Source: Rhodocyclaceae bacterium
Lineage (GTDB): Bacteria; Pseudomonadota; Gammaproteobacteria; Burkholderiales; Rhodocyclaceae
Assembly: GCA_016791105.1 (NCBI GenBank)
Contig: JAEUNM010000085.1
Span: 62,001 to 126,000 of the forward strand
Direction: 5' to 3'
Length of the DNA stretch: 64,000 bases
A program made the translations under genes and the position numbers. Each line of letters starts with the position of its first letter. Within the stretch, counting starts at the first letter, position 1. Positions 27,761 to 37,260 of the stretch are shown piece by piece. The notes beneath the pieces are model-generated. The model was given only the letters and a program-made list of their open reading frames with translations. It was not told the origin of the DNA and ran no database searches.

Positions 27761-30541
27761 TTAAAGTGTTTTCAGCAGGGCCACGACTTCGTCGTGCCTC
27801 TTGAATTTTTCCGATGCCGAAAGGGCTTCGAGTTCACGCTTTGCACCCGCCTTGTCGCCCGCAGCAATGAGCGTCTTTGCAAGATTAAGGCGCAATTCCA
27901 TCGACTGCGGCGCTTTTGCAACCGCCGCGCGTTGCAGCTCAAGTGCGCGCTTGCTATCGCCGCTGGCCAACAAAAGCATGGCGTAGGTGTCGATGACGGT
28001 AGGCTGCTCGGGCGCCAATTTGTAGGCTTTTTCGGCCGTTTCGAGCGCCTTGGGATCTTTGGTCTGACCCATCGCCCAAGCCATGTTGTTCAACATCAAG
28101 GCATTGTTGCCGTATTGCAACGCAGCGCGATACAGTTCGATCGCCTTCGGGTATTCCTTCTCCGCCAGCGCCCGCTCGGCAAGGTAATTGCGCAGCAGAA
28201 CATCCTTTGGATTGTCGCGCAGCCAGTCGCTCGCCAATTTGTCCGCCTCGGCGTTCAAATTCTGCCGCAACAGTACGACATGCAGCCGAATGGTATAACC
28301 AGGCAGGCGCTCGCGTTTGAGCGCCTCGCGATAAGCCGTCGCTGCTTCCGACCATTTGCGCGCAGCCCCCAGCACGTCGCCCTCGGTTCCGTATCCGAGT
28401 GCGGCCTTGGGTGACTGCTTCTGCATTTGCTTGGCAACCGCCAAAGCCTCCGGAATACGCTGGGCAACAACATATACCTTTACAAGTTCGTTCTGCGCTT
28501 CCGGATAGTCGGGCTTGAGTTGCAGCGCCTTCTTGAAACTTTCCGCCGCCGCATCCAGATTACGCGTTGCCGCCTGAGCTTCACCAAGCCGGAACAGCGC
28601 GACAGGGGACTCGGGCCGCAGTGCAACGACTTGATTAAAGGTCTGAATCGCACGATTCGTCTCGCCGGCGAGAAACTGCGCCGTTCCTACCACTTCCAGC
28701 ATTTGCGGATCGCTCGGAAACAGCCGTTCCAGTTCCGTCGCCGCTTCCAGCGCTTTCGACGCCTCTCCCGTGCTGCCCAGCAAGCGCACCAGGGCGACAC
28801 GCGGCTCGCGCTCTGCCGGATTGGCGGCAATGGCTTTTTCAAGTATTGGCCGAACTTCTTCCGGTTTACTGCCGTTGTTCGCCTTCAGTTGCGCGAGCGC
28901 CAGCATTGCTTGCGAATTTTTCGGATCCTGGGCAATCAGGGCCTCGATCCGTGCAATCGCCGCCTGCGGATTTTTTTCCATCAAGTCGAGCCGTGCAAGG
29001 TTCGAGATGGACGGAAAATAGCGCGGGTCAATCGAAACCGACTGTTCGAATGCGGCGCGCGCGCCCTTGATATCGTTTTGCGCCAAAAGCACGATCCCGC
29101 GCAAATTTCCAGGCAAAGGACTTTTCGGGCGCTTACGTTCAACTTCCGCAATTGCGTCCATGGCCTTGGCATATTCCTTGCGCTGCAGGTGCGTCACGGC
29201 CAGCGCAATGTCGGCCTGCGGCAAGGTATCCCCGGCAGCGTCCGACGCCTTTTCGAGTATGCGCATGCCTTCTTCGGCATCCCCGCCCGCAATCCGGCTC
29301 ATACCGAACTTGGCAAGCGCGGCGGCATTTTTCGGGTCCTGCTTGGATGCGCGTTCAAAAAATTCCGATGCTTTCGCGACATCCCCGGACGCGAGGTAAG
29401 TTTCGCCGATCAACGAAAGCATTGCCGGCGTCGGGTTGGTAGTCTTGAGGAGCGGTCCAGCAGCTTCCAGAGCGCGCGACGGCCGGCTATCCATAAGATA
29501 GGCACGCACCAGCAACTGCCGCACATAGGGCGAATCGGGCGCAATGCCTATCGCTTTTTCCAGGTTCTGGCTGGCCAGCCCATAAGACTTCAACTCAATG
29601 TTGACTGCGCCTGCCAAGGTTAGCGAAGGCAGGTGGTTTGGCATTGCCGCCAGCGCCTTCTGCAGAAAGTCATTGGCGCTGGCAAAGTTCTTTTTCTGAT
29701 AGTCCAGCAATCCACTCAAAAATTGCACGAAAGGATGATTCGGTGCAATTTTGCGCATGCGATCAAGCATGCCCTGAGCTTCATCAAGCTTACCCTTTCC
29801 GATCGCAGAAGTAACCAGCGCATAGTGGGCGCGCAGATTGTCCGGTTCGAGTTCGAGCAGCTTGCGATAAGTGGCATTAAGTCCTTCTTCGTCGCTGCGC
29901 GCCGAATAAATGGCGGTTTTAGTCAGATACGCTTCGCCCAGATCAGGATGTTTGGCAATCACCCGGTCGACGATTTCGCTCGCCCCATCGACATCCTTTG
30001 CAATCAGGCGCAGGCGAGCCAAGCCCAAGTCCGCAGTCGGCGAGTCGGCATGGATTTTCAACGCCGCGTCGAATGCCTCCTGCGCTTCTTGCCCCTTGCC
30101 AAGCAGCAGGTAAGCGTTGCCAACGGTCGCCTTTAGTTCCGCTGCGCGTTCGGGATTACCAAGTGTGGTAGCGGAAAATTCGTCAACAACGCGCTTGGCC
30201 TGCCCCTGGCTCAGAATTGCCAGCGCCAGGAGTGGTTGCACGTCATCGGCGGCATACTTCAATTCGAGTGCGCGACGCAATTCTTTTTCCGCCGTCACGG
30301 GATCGCCCGAGCGTATCAGCGTCCGCCCCAACAAAAACCGAGCGACTCCGGAATCCGGGTGCTTTTGCAGAACATTGCGAAGCTGGATCGAGGCCGACTT
30401 ATAGTCTCGCTTCGCAAGAAATTCTTGCGCCGACGCGATCAGCTTTTCCGGGTTGTCAGACGAGCATCCGTGCAAAACTGCGCTGGCGGAAATCAAGCCG
30501 GCAACGAGCAGGCTCATTCCGGTCCGACGACTGAAATTCAT
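27761..30541 (-). CDS. prsT: PrsT: giant TPR lipoprotein of the XrtA/PEP-CTERM system
   Basis: A 926-aa lipoprotein: a short signal peptide with lipobox (SAVLHGCSSD) followed by tetratricopeptide repeats along the whole length (for example GLAYLLGKGQEA-like units, YLASGDVAKASEFFERASKQ and GALSYPEAQNELVK-like units). It matches PrsT (TIGR02917 family), the TPR lipoprotein coded beside PrsK/PrsR in exosortase A loci, thought to scaffold polysaccharide export at the outer membrane. The ATG at 30541 has AAGGGAG ahead of it and places the signal peptide correctly; 22 extra upstream codons were dropped. It follows prsR by 34 bases. Confidence 0.9.
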   Translation of the reverse strand: MNFSRRTGMSLLVAGLISASAVLHGCSSDNPEKLIASAQEFLAKRDYKSASIQLRNVLQKHPDSGVARFLLGRTLIRSGDPVTAEKELRRALELKYAADDVQPLLALAILSQGQAKRVVDEFSATTLGNPERAAELKATVGNAYLLLGKGQEAQEAFDAALKIHADSPTADLGLARLRLIAKDVDGASEIVDRVIAKHPDLGEAYLTKTAIYSARSDEEGLNATYRKLLELEPDNLRAHYALVTSAIGKGKLDEAQGMLDRMRKIAPNHPFVQFLSGLLDYQKKNFASANDFLQKALAAMPNHLPSLTLAGAVNIELKSYGLASQNLEKAIGIAPDSPYVRQLLVRAYLMDSRPSRALEAAGPLLKTTNPTPAMLSLIGETYLASGDVAKASEFFERASKQDPKNAAALAKFGMSRIAGGDAEEGMRILEKASDAAGDTLPQADIALAVTHLQRKEYAKAMDAIAEVERKRPKSPLPGNLRGIVLLAQNDIKGARAAFEQSVSIDPRYFPSISNLARLDLMEKNPQAAIARIEALIAQDPKNSQAMLALAQLKANNGSKPEEVRPILEKAIAANPAEREPRVALVRLLGSTGEASKALEAATELERLFPSDPQMLEVVGTAQFLAGETNRAIQTFNQVVALRPESPVALFRLGEAQAATRNLDAAAESFKKALQLKPDYPEAQNELVKVYVVAQRIPEALAVAKQMQKQSPKAALGYGTEGDVLGAARKWSEAATAYREALKRERLPGYTIRLHVVLLRQNLNAEADKLASDWLRDNPKDVLLRNYLAERALAEKEYPKAIELYRAALQYGNNALMLNNMAWAMGQTKDPKALETAEKAYKLAPEQPTVIDTYAMLLLASGDSKRALELQRAAVAKAPQSMELRLNLAKTLIAAGDKAGAKRELEALSASEKFKRHDEVVALLKTL

Positions 30542-30575
30542 GGATACTCCCTTAACATTCGGAATCCGCCCCGGA

Positions 30576-31922
30576 TTATTTGAGGCCGAAACGGTGCATG
30601 AGGTCATAGAGGGTGGGACGGCTTACGCCCAGCATTTCCGCGGCGCGAGCGATGTTTCCATCGACCCGGCCAAGCACCTGCAGCACGGCCTTGCGCTCGG
30701 CCTCATCCCGGACGTGGCGCAGGTTGAATATTTGCTGGCCCTCTTCCTGTTCAGCGAGGCCAACATCTTCTGCGGAAATCTGGGCGCCGTCGGCCATTAT
30801 AACAGCGCGCTTGATGCAGTTTTCCAACTCCCTCACATTGCCCGGCCAGGCGTGCGCTTCGATCGCCGCGACGGCATCTTCGGACAGCGCGAGATTGCCT
30901 CGATTTTGCGCCTCAGCAAAGCGCCTCGCGAACGCATGCGCCAGAAGGGCTGTATCCCCTTTACGATTGCGCAGCGGTGGAATGTCGATGACGACTTCGG
31001 CGAGGCGATAAAACAGGTCCTCGCGAAAGCGCCCAGCCTGAATAAGTCGCTTCAGTTCCTGGTGCGTAGCGCAGATAACACGCACATCCACCGCTATCTC
31101 TTCGCGCCCGCCCACGCGCTCTATGACCCGCTCCTGCAGGAAGCGCAACAACTTCGCCTGCAGGCCCAATGGAAGGTCGCCGATTTCATCGAGGAAAAAC
31201 GTGCCTTTATGGGCCAGTTCGATTTTGCCTGGTGTCTGCTTGACGGCTCCGGTAAAAGCACCTCGCTCGTAGCCAAACAGTTCGCTCTCGAGCAGATTTT
31301 CTGGTATTGCCGCGCAATTGATCGCAATGAACCGCGCCGACGAACGCGGCGACTGGTCATGCACGGCGCGTGCGAGCACTTCCTTTCCGGTTCCACTTTC
31401 GCCAAGCAACATGACCGTCGCGCTGGTTGGCGCGACTTTCTCGACCGTACGCAAAATACGTTGCATGCCCGGGTCGCGCGTAATGATTCCGCCCACCCCT
31501 GTTTGTGCAAGCTGAAGGCGTCGATTTTCGGCCTGTAAGTCATACAGGCGAAATCCGCGCTCGATGGTCAATTCCAGTAATTCCGGCTCGAACGGCTTGG
31601 CAAAAAAATCGTACGCACCTAGGCCGACGGCCCGGACTGCATTTGACCTGTCGTTCTGACCGGTTAGCACAATGACTTTGGTGTTGGGTGCGATAGACAG
31701 AATCTGTTCCAGCAGTTTCATGCCTTCGGTAATATCGTCTTGCGCTGGCGGCAGTCCGAGATCCATGGTCACGACGGCAGGTTCATAGCGCCGAACCTGA
31801 GCAAGCGCAGCCTCCCGGTCACTCGCAACCACCGTGTCGTATCGATCGAAGCTCCAGCGCATCTGCTTTTGCAGTGCGGGATCATCTTCGACAATCAGCA
31901 ACGTACGTTTCCTATCACTCAT
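30576..31922 (-). CDS. prsR: PrsR: sigma-54-dependent response regulator of the PEP-CTERM system
   Basis: A 448-aa NtrC-type regulator with a receiver domain (VTMDLGLPPAQDD), an AAA+ domain (GESGTGKEVLA, GAFTGA, FLDEIGDLP) and a Fis helix-turn-helix (NIARAAEMLGVSRPTLYDLM). It matches PrsR (TIGR02915 family), which with PrsK and RpoN drives PEP-CTERM and exopolysaccharide genes. It overlaps prsK by an ATGA and is followed by prsT. I did not find a convincing -24/-12 promoter within the window, so its targets probably include genes elsewhere. Confidence 0.92.
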   Translation of the reverse strand: MSDRKRTLLIVEDDPALQKQMRWSFDRYDTVVASDREAALAQVRRYEPAVVTMDLGLPPAQDDITEGMKLLEQILSIAPNTKVIVLTGQNDRSNAVRAVGLGAYDFFAKPFEPELLELTIERGFRLYDLQAENRRLQLAQTGVGGIITRDPGMQRILRTVEKVAPTSATVMLLGESGTGKEVLARAVHDQSPRSSARFIAINCAAIPENLLESELFGYERGAFTGAVKQTPGKIELAHKGTFFLDEIGDLPLGLQAKLLRFLQERVIERVGGREEIAVDVRVICATHQELKRLIQAGRFREDLFYRLAEVVIDIPPLRNRKGDTALLAHAFARRFAEAQNRGNLALSEDAVAAIEAHAWPGNVRELENCIKRAVIMADGAQISAEDVGLAEQEEGQQIFNLRHVRDEAERKAVLQVLGRVDGNIARAAEMLGVSRPTLYDLMHRFGLK

Positions 31923-34009
31923 GAAGCGGGCGACAATTCCTGTCTGATCAATGGCAGCGAAACGGTAAAGCAGGTACCGACGCCAGGTGTGCTGTCGACG
32001 GCAATGCTGCCGCCGATTTCGGTAATGTATTGCTGACTTTCGTAGACCCCGATCCCCATACCGGTTTCTTTGGTACTTTGGAAGGGTTTGAATAGACGCT
32101 CCCGCATATACTGCTCTGTCATGCCATGCCCATCATCGCGAATTTCGACTCGCACGGAGCTACCATTCCGTCGGGCGGAAACTGAAACTTTACCTTCATC
32201 TGCGGTAGCATCAAGTGCATTCTGCACGAGGTTGCCAAGAACACGTTCAAGACGATCAGCGTGGGCCATGACAACGAGTTTGTCTTCGACCTCGACATGT
32301 ACGGCGGGCCGCTGGGAAACCTTAGCCCTGCGAATGCTTTCGGTCACGGCGCCAAGTTCGATCGGCCGTGGCGCGTCGATGGGCTGCGCACCTTCACGCA
32401 ATTGGACCATGAGGTGCTTCATGCGCTGCGTGACGTTTTCGATCGTCATGAGCATGTCTTGCTGAAATTCCGGATTATTTTTATGGCGTTCAGCATTTCG
32501 TAGCAGCAGCGACAATTGTGCGACAAGATTTTTCAGGTCGTGCACGACGAACGCGCTCATCTTGTTGAATGACTCAAACTTGCGCGCCTCGAGCAGCGCT
32601 TCCGTGGCCTGCATCTGTGCCAGATAGCTTGCCGCCTGGCGCCCACCGGTCTTGAGCAAATCCAGCACTTCCCAGTTCACCTCAATGGCCGCCCGGGGTC
32701 GCGTCAGCACCACGAAGCCAATCAATTCATCGCCGTTCATGAGGGGAATCACAAGCCATGCAAGTTCCAGATCGGACAACCAGGACGGCAATTGCACCCC
32801 TTCATATAACTCGCGGCGCTCGACATATTCTTGCAGTTTGATCACCCAGCCCGTACGCTGCATGAATTCGACAAAGCTGGAATCCGACTGTTCGGTCTGG
32901 TGGACTTCGCGCATGTTCCAGCGTGCAGCGAAAATGTATCCGCCGGTCTGATTGCGAACCCAAATAGCGCCCGACGGACTTTCGACAAGATCGGCCAGTG
33001 CCTTGATTGCGAATTCGGCGATACGCAAATTGGTGCTGCCGGATGACAATGCCCGCGTGAAACGCAGCCATTCTTCACGGTAATCGTAACGGTAGCTGAA
33101 GAAGTGCTTGTTCACGAAAACGCGCAGTTTCGCGCGCATGCTGCCCGAGCCCGCAAATGTGACCAGCGCGAGCACTGCGCAAAACAGGAACACGGTTTGC
33201 AGTGCCTTACCCCAGCCTCCACCGAAAAACCTCAGGTAGTAGCCAGCTCCCGCCATGGCGACGAGATAAATTCCGACCGCAAGCAACGCGGTCGAGTGAA
33301 ATACGACGCGCCGCGAAACAGATATGGCGAAAGTCCAGGTGCGATTACGCGCCGCTGCAATCGCAACGAACGGAATCGACAGGGCATGGACAATACCGCG
33401 GACATTCCAGATTTCCCAATCCATGCGCCAGAACAAAAAGGCGTCGGAAAACATGTAGATATCGAACGCGTACACAGCGCCGAGGCCAACGATCAATGGC
33501 TTGATGCCCCACCGGTAATGTTCCGGAGAATTACGGTAGAACAATTCCAGCACAACGAGGCCAAGTATGCCCATACACAGCCCCCCGCCAAATCCGATGC
33601 GCGACACCAACAGCGCATCGCCTTCTGAAATGGAGCCGGCAATTTGTGCGGCGGCCGAAAGTGCCACCAATGACGCCATTAGGGTCGCGCGCGGACTTCG
33701 GAACTGCACCAGCTTACGTAGCGAAGGAACTTGCTCGGGGTGGGCAACCCAGGAGGCGAGGAACATCAACCAAATGGCTTCACTTGCGACCTCGAACACA
33801 TGCGAGCAAACCCAAAGCAGGGGGTGGCCGGATATCAGGAAGGCGCTGACGGAGGCGGCCCACAGGGCAGACCCAACGACGGCAGCGACGATGAGCAGAC
33901 CGCGTACGCTGCCCTCCCAGCCGTGAAACAACTGCAGGGCAAATATTGCAAAAGCAAGTGATGTCAGTCCATACGACCACACCACCAGCGAAGGCGAAAA
34001 GCTCTCCAT
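31919..34009 (-). CDS. prsK: PrsK: membrane histidine kinase of the PEP-CTERM system
   Basis: A 696-aa sensor kinase. The N-terminal ~300 residues form about eight or more membrane segments, then a GAF-like domain (residues about 330-470), a phospho-acceptor region (FVVHDLKNLVAQLSLLLRN, His in HDLKN) and an HATPase domain (NLVQNALDATADEG, RDDGHGMTEQYM, KETGMGIGVYESQQY). This fits PrsK (TIGR02916 family). The short HDLKN acceptor without a classic E-box neighbour is typical for the group. Its stop overlaps the prsR start. What it senses is unknown. It begins a transcription unit separated from epsB by a terminator. Confidence 0.92.
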   Translation of the reverse strand: MESFSPSLVVWSYGLTSLAFAIFALQLFHGWEGSVRGLLIVAAVVGSALWAASVSAFLISGHPLLWVCSHVFEVASEAIWLMFLASWVAHPEQVPSLRKLVQFRSPRATLMASLVALSAAAQIAGSISEGDALLVSRIGFGGGLCMGILGLVVLELFYRNSPEHYRWGIKPLIVGLGAVYAFDIYMFSDAFLFWRMDWEIWNVRGIVHALSIPFVAIAAARNRTWTFAISVSRRVVFHSTALLAVGIYLVAMAGAGYYLRFFGGGWGKALQTVFLFCAVLALVTFAGSGSMRAKLRVFVNKHFFSYRYDYREEWLRFTRALSSGSTNLRIAEFAIKALADLVESPSGAIWVRNQTGGYIFAARWNMREVHQTEQSDSSFVEFMQRTGWVIKLQEYVERRELYEGVQLPSWLSDLELAWLVIPLMNGDELIGFVVLTRPRAAIEVNWEVLDLLKTGGRQAASYLAQMQATEALLEARKFESFNKMSAFVVHDLKNLVAQLSLLLRNAERHKNNPEFQQDMLMTIENVTQRMKHLMVQLREGAQPIDAPRPIELGAVTESIRRAKVSQRPAVHVEVEDKLVVMAHADRLERVLGNLVQNALDATADEGKVSVSARRNGSSVRVEIRDDGHGMTEQYMRERLFKPFQSTKETGMGIGVYESQQYITEIGGSIAVDSTPGVGTCFTVSLPLIRQELSPAS

Positions 34010-34172
34010 GCGGTTAAACCACGCGATATAAGTAACTCAGGCCGTATTTCCCACTACGCATAGGGAATTCACTCTACGCCGCCGCGGAGGCTCGAGTCTG
34101 TATGCCGCACCCGACGCCTTACGAATTCCGTTACGCCACTTTAAGCGGCTGTTTCCGAGGTCACGAAATAAA

Positions 34173-34196
34173 CAGGCCGCCCCGTCGGGCGGCCTG
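34173..34196 (-). terminator. Strong intrinsic terminator downstream of epsB
   Basis: A perfect 10-bp GC-rich stem (CAGGCCGCCC / GGGCGGCCTG) with a 4-base loop. On the minus strand it is followed by TTTATTT. It lies 26 bases past the epsB stop and upstream of prsK, so epsB transcription should end here and prsKRT should have its own promoter in 34010-34172, where I saw no consensus elements. Confidence 0.85.
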
Positions 34197-34221
34197 TGCA
34201 AAAACTACCGTTTACAGGTGC

Positions 34222-35610
34222 CTAGCGCACCCCGTCGCCATTTATTACAACCCTTACGGTCTGAAACAGTATCAGTATGTCCAGAAACAGGGAGTGATTC
34301 TTCACATAGTACAAGTCATATTGCAACTTCTGGAACGCATCATCGACCGATGCGCCGTAGGCGTAGCGCACCTGCGCCCACCCGGTGATGCCGGGTTTGA
34401 CGCTGTGCCGTGTCATGTAGTACGGAATTTGCCCCGACAATTGGTCGACAAAGAAGGGGCGCTCCGGCCGCGGCCCGACAAAACTCATATCGCCCTTGAG
34501 CACATTGACGATTTGCGGCAACTCATCGATCCGGGTGCGGCGAATGAACTTGCCGACGCGGGTAACACGGCTGTCGTTGCTGCCGGCCCAGCGCGGCTTG
34601 CCGTCAGATTCCGCATCCGTACGCATGCTCCGGAACTTCAGCACCTCGAAACTTCTGCCCCCCTTGCCAACACGCTCCTGGCGATAGATAAGCGGGAAGC
34701 CACTTTCAAGGACGATCAGTAGCGCTGCAAGCGCGATGATGGGCGACGCAAGCAACAGAAGGGTAAGACTGACAACGACATCAAACGCGCGCTTTACGAA
34801 ACTACGCGCCCACCCCTGGCGAAACCCTTCGCCGTAAATCAGCCAACTCGCACGCAAGGACTCGATGCGAACCTGCCCATACATCCGTTCGAAAAACGTG
34901 GAAAGATCGGTCACGCGAACGCCCGCCAGTTTGCATTCGAGCAGTTGTTGCATGGGAAGCACGCCACCGCGACGCTCACGAACGGCGACCACGATTTCGT
35001 CAATTTCGAAACGACGCACCAATTCCATGATGGAGGCGCGCGAACGGATAACCATGTCATGGGGCACGGATACGTCGCCGTCCGACTCGACCGGGAGAAA
35101 TGCGGCAATGTAGTGGGAACCCGTCTTCGAGTTGTCGATCGCATCGCGCACCGCGGCGGCGTCAGTACCCGTACCTACAACCAGGACGCGGCTCGCGAAC
35201 ATGGATCCTTCGCTGTTGCGCGCGTAGGTCGCCGCACGCAATACAAGAACACTCCCCAGCGCGAAACACGTGGTGACGCCCAGCACGCTTTCGTAGGAGC
35301 CAACCTCCGGCAGCAACTGGAATATGAAATAAGCGACGGGAAATCCGACCAGAAACGCAAACACCACGCGGCCAACCACGGCGGCAAAGCTCTGCTGCTG
35401 ATTTTTCTGGTAAAGCCCAAGAGCCGACATCAGCGTAGCCATCAAGGCAGAGAACAGAACTGCCGGCAGCGCAACCGACGCGAGCGAGTGCCCGACACTT
35501 GGAGCCTGCAGCAGAATGGCTGCGAGCACAACCGCAAATAGCAATACGGTTTCCACCGTAACGCGAAAAATCGTCAATGAAGGTACGTAGTGGCTGAACA
35601 GCCTTACCAT
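34222..35610 (-). CDS. epsB: EpsB: polysaccharide-priming sugar transferase, exosortase A type
   Basis: A 462-aa membrane protein that should transfer a sugar-1-phosphate from a UDP-sugar to undecaprenyl phosphate, starting each repeat unit. The N-terminal part has four to five membrane helices, the middle a Rossmann-like cofactor-binding fold (VLVVGTGTDAAAVRDAI), and the C-terminal 190 residues the bacterial sugar transferase domain (KRAFDVVVSLTLLLLASP, LKFRSMRTDAESD, RRTRIDELPQIVNVLKGDMS, GPRPERPFF, KPGITGWAQV). It fits the TIGR03013 family of XrtA loci. The ATG at 35610 has GAGGAG ahead; the 30 upstream codons are dropped. It is followed by a strong terminator. Confidence 0.92.
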   Translation of the reverse strand: MVRLFSHYVPSLTIFRVTVETVLLFAVVLAAILLQAPSVGHSLASVALPAVLFSALMATLMSALGLYQKNQQQSFAAVVGRVVFAFLVGFPVAYFIFQLLPEVGSYESVLGVTTCFALGSVLVLRAATYARNSEGSMFASRVLVVGTGTDAAAVRDAIDNSKTGSHYIAAFLPVESDGDVSVPHDMVIRSRASIMELVRRFEIDEIVVAVRERRGGVLPMQQLLECKLAGVRVTDLSTFFERMYGQVRIESLRASWLIYGEGFRQGWARSFVKRAFDVVVSLTLLLLASPIIALAALLIVLESGFPLIYRQERVGKGGRSFEVLKFRSMRTDAESDGKPRWAGSNDSRVTRVGKFIRRTRIDELPQIVNVLKGDMSFVGPRPERPFFVDQLSGQIPYYMTRHSVKPGITGWAQVRYAYGASVDDAFQKLQYDLYYVKNHSLFLDILILFQTVRVVINGDGVR

Positions 35611-36560
35611 TTTTGACTCCTCGAAGTCCTTATTGCTTGTTCTTTGAACCGCTACGCAACATGCGCTCGGTGACACTCGCGCCCCAAAAGTTGCGCACAC
35701 ACTTCATTAAAGGCAGCCGAATCTGAAAATTGCGGATGAATGACAATCGCGCAAACGTGACTGCAACTTGGTCTAGATGATACTTCGGGCGGCAAAAACC
35801 GCACGTGAAGCAAATCACGTAGGGTTAACGACGGTCACCGCCCTGCGATTGCGGGGCTGTGGCGCGCACCGCCCTACCGCATCCGCGTTTCGAGAACAAA
35901 GGAGGACGCACGTCGCGTCGAGCCGGCTGACCAATTACTGCTCGAACCACCCAGGCCAATCTTCGGCTACCCAAGACGCACCGTCCGGCGGCGCCAAGGA
36001 CGTTTCGAGAGCCGCCCGATGACATCCGAGCCCCTCACCAGCCCCCGCCGTCGCGCTTCACCGCCACGTGCATCGACCCGGCCCAGCGCACGAAGTCACC
36101 AGAGTTATGCGCAACCCAAGCCCAATGACTTTTTTACGGGCTGGATTGTAACGAAAGTCTGTCCGCCCGCCTACAAGGACTTCAGTATTTTTTAAGGTTA
36201 GCGTTGCTTCAAGGCGCGCCAAAGCATGAAATGCCATCGCAAGCACCGGGCCGACGGCCTGGGCTGCCGCGGTATGAAACCAATGCGGGAGCGCATCGGC
36301 AGATTTTGCCCGCATCACACGGAAACTAATGAAATTTCACGAAACCGGAAACCACGGTGGTTCGCACGCAGTCACGGAGCGACGCGGCGGGCAAGCACCC
36401 TTTAATATCTGTAGGCCACGATCGGATGCATGCGCCCGAGACGCTCAGGCGTTGTATGCCAGCGCTCCCCACACAGCATCACGGACGCGTGACCCAATCC
36501 ACAACCGCACCGGATGCCAGCAGCTCACCCTAGCGGGCAACCCGCCGACGGCGCAAGGGA
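35611..36560. other. 950-bp stretch without a supported gene between the carrier protein gene and epsB
   Basis: No frame here resembles a known protein; short frames on the minus strand at 35630-35818 and 36058-36318 lack recognisable motifs and good starts. Visible structure is limited to a 13-base palindrome AACCAC-G-GTGGTT (36350-36362) and a GCGGG-CAA-CCCGC hairpin (36533-36545), 16 bases past the carrier-protein stop. The stretch is long for so compact a locus. It must hold the epsB promoter and could carry a long leader RNA or a decayed gene. Confidence 0.45.
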
Positions 36561-36809
36561 TCAGCCAAGCTTGCCCTCTACGAACGAAACCAAGGTGCCG
36601 ACCGTAGCGAAGGAAGAACCGTCGATTTCATCGTCATCAATTATAAAATCGAAGCGCTCTTCGAGCGTTGTGATTACCGCGACGACTGCCATCGAGTCCA
36701 ATTCAGGCACGCTGCCCAACAACGGGGTGCCAAGATCGAACGAAGCCGAACGGCCATTCAGGCCGAGCACTTCGTCAAGAATCGAAAGTACTGATTTTTT
36801 TACATCCAT
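36561..36809 (-). CDS. Acyl carrier protein of the exosortase A locus
   Basis: An 82-aa carrier protein. The phosphopantetheine attachment serine is S39 in PELDSMAVVAVI, and the C-terminal half is acidic (DFIIDDDEIDGSSF), as usual. It is not the fatty-acid synthase AcpP, whose motif is DSLD. It lies divergently from the acyl-CoA ligase, decarboxylase and asparagine-synthase-like genes, with which such carriers co-occur in XrtA loci. It probably carries an acyl or aminoacyl group loaded by the ligase. The cargo is unknown. Confidence 0.9.
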   Translation of the reverse strand: MDVKKSVLSILDEVLGLNGRSASFDLGTPLLGSVPELDSMAVVAVITTLEERFDFIIDDDEIDGSSFATVGTLVSFVEGKLG

Positions 36810-37260
36810 AGATAAGCCACTTCGTAGAACCGATCACTGCGCAAGCCGCTCCGGCCAGCGGGGCGAAAAAACCGGGCGATTGTACACCAACTCGATGAAT
36901 TCGCAAGAAAATCTCGATGAGCGTCACGATGGTGCGGCATACCTGCCCAACGCAAGAATCAGGTCCGATAACGTGGCGAATTTTGACGCCGAGGCGTTGC
37001 CGCGCCGAACGTGAACTTGTAACGCCAGCGGACGCGTGGCAGTGGGTATAATTCCACCCACTGCCGATCATCGGACAGCGCAGCTCAAAGCGGCATTGTG
37101 GCCGTTTCAGCGACACACGTGCTCGACCCAGACGCTTGCGGCAATACCTGCGCCACGGCAGACCCAGACCGCACGGAATGACTGCGCTGGTTTTTGCTAC
37201 CACTCAATCCCAATAATTTGAAATTTCGCGGCGATGGTTCGCGCATGCGCCGACACCACG
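36810..37260. other. Divergent control region between the carrier protein and the acyl-CoA ligase
   Basis: This 451-bp stretch contains no convincing gene. It should hold promoters in both directions. The only clear signal is the inverted repeat with TATAAT near its centre (37038-37065), which lies almost midway between the two start codons. Confidence 0.5.
37038..37065 (+). promoter_or_regulatory. Perfect 10-bp inverted repeat enclosing a TATAAT box
   Basis: GGCAGTGGGT and ACCCACTGCC form perfect 10-bp arms around the 8-base centre ATAATTCC. A consensus -10 hexamer TATAAT (37047-37052) begins at the last base of the left arm. A dimeric repressor bound here would cover the promoter. No good -35 lies 16-18 bases upstream (the nearest TTGTAA is 24 bases away), so an activator-dependent promoter is also possible. 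It is about 210 bases before the ligase start and 229 before the carrier-protein start. Confidence 0.5.

Noticed and set aside
35641..35700. Possible -24/-12 (sigma-54) promoter near epsB, GG-N10-GC in GGTGACACTCGCGC
   Set aside because: Only the bare GG and GC pairs match, the flanking consensus is missing, and it points away from epsB.
36058..36318. 86-codon minus-strand frame between the carrier protein gene and epsB
   Set aside because: Contains no recognisable motif; start context is poor. Kept only as part of the unexplained 950-base stretch.
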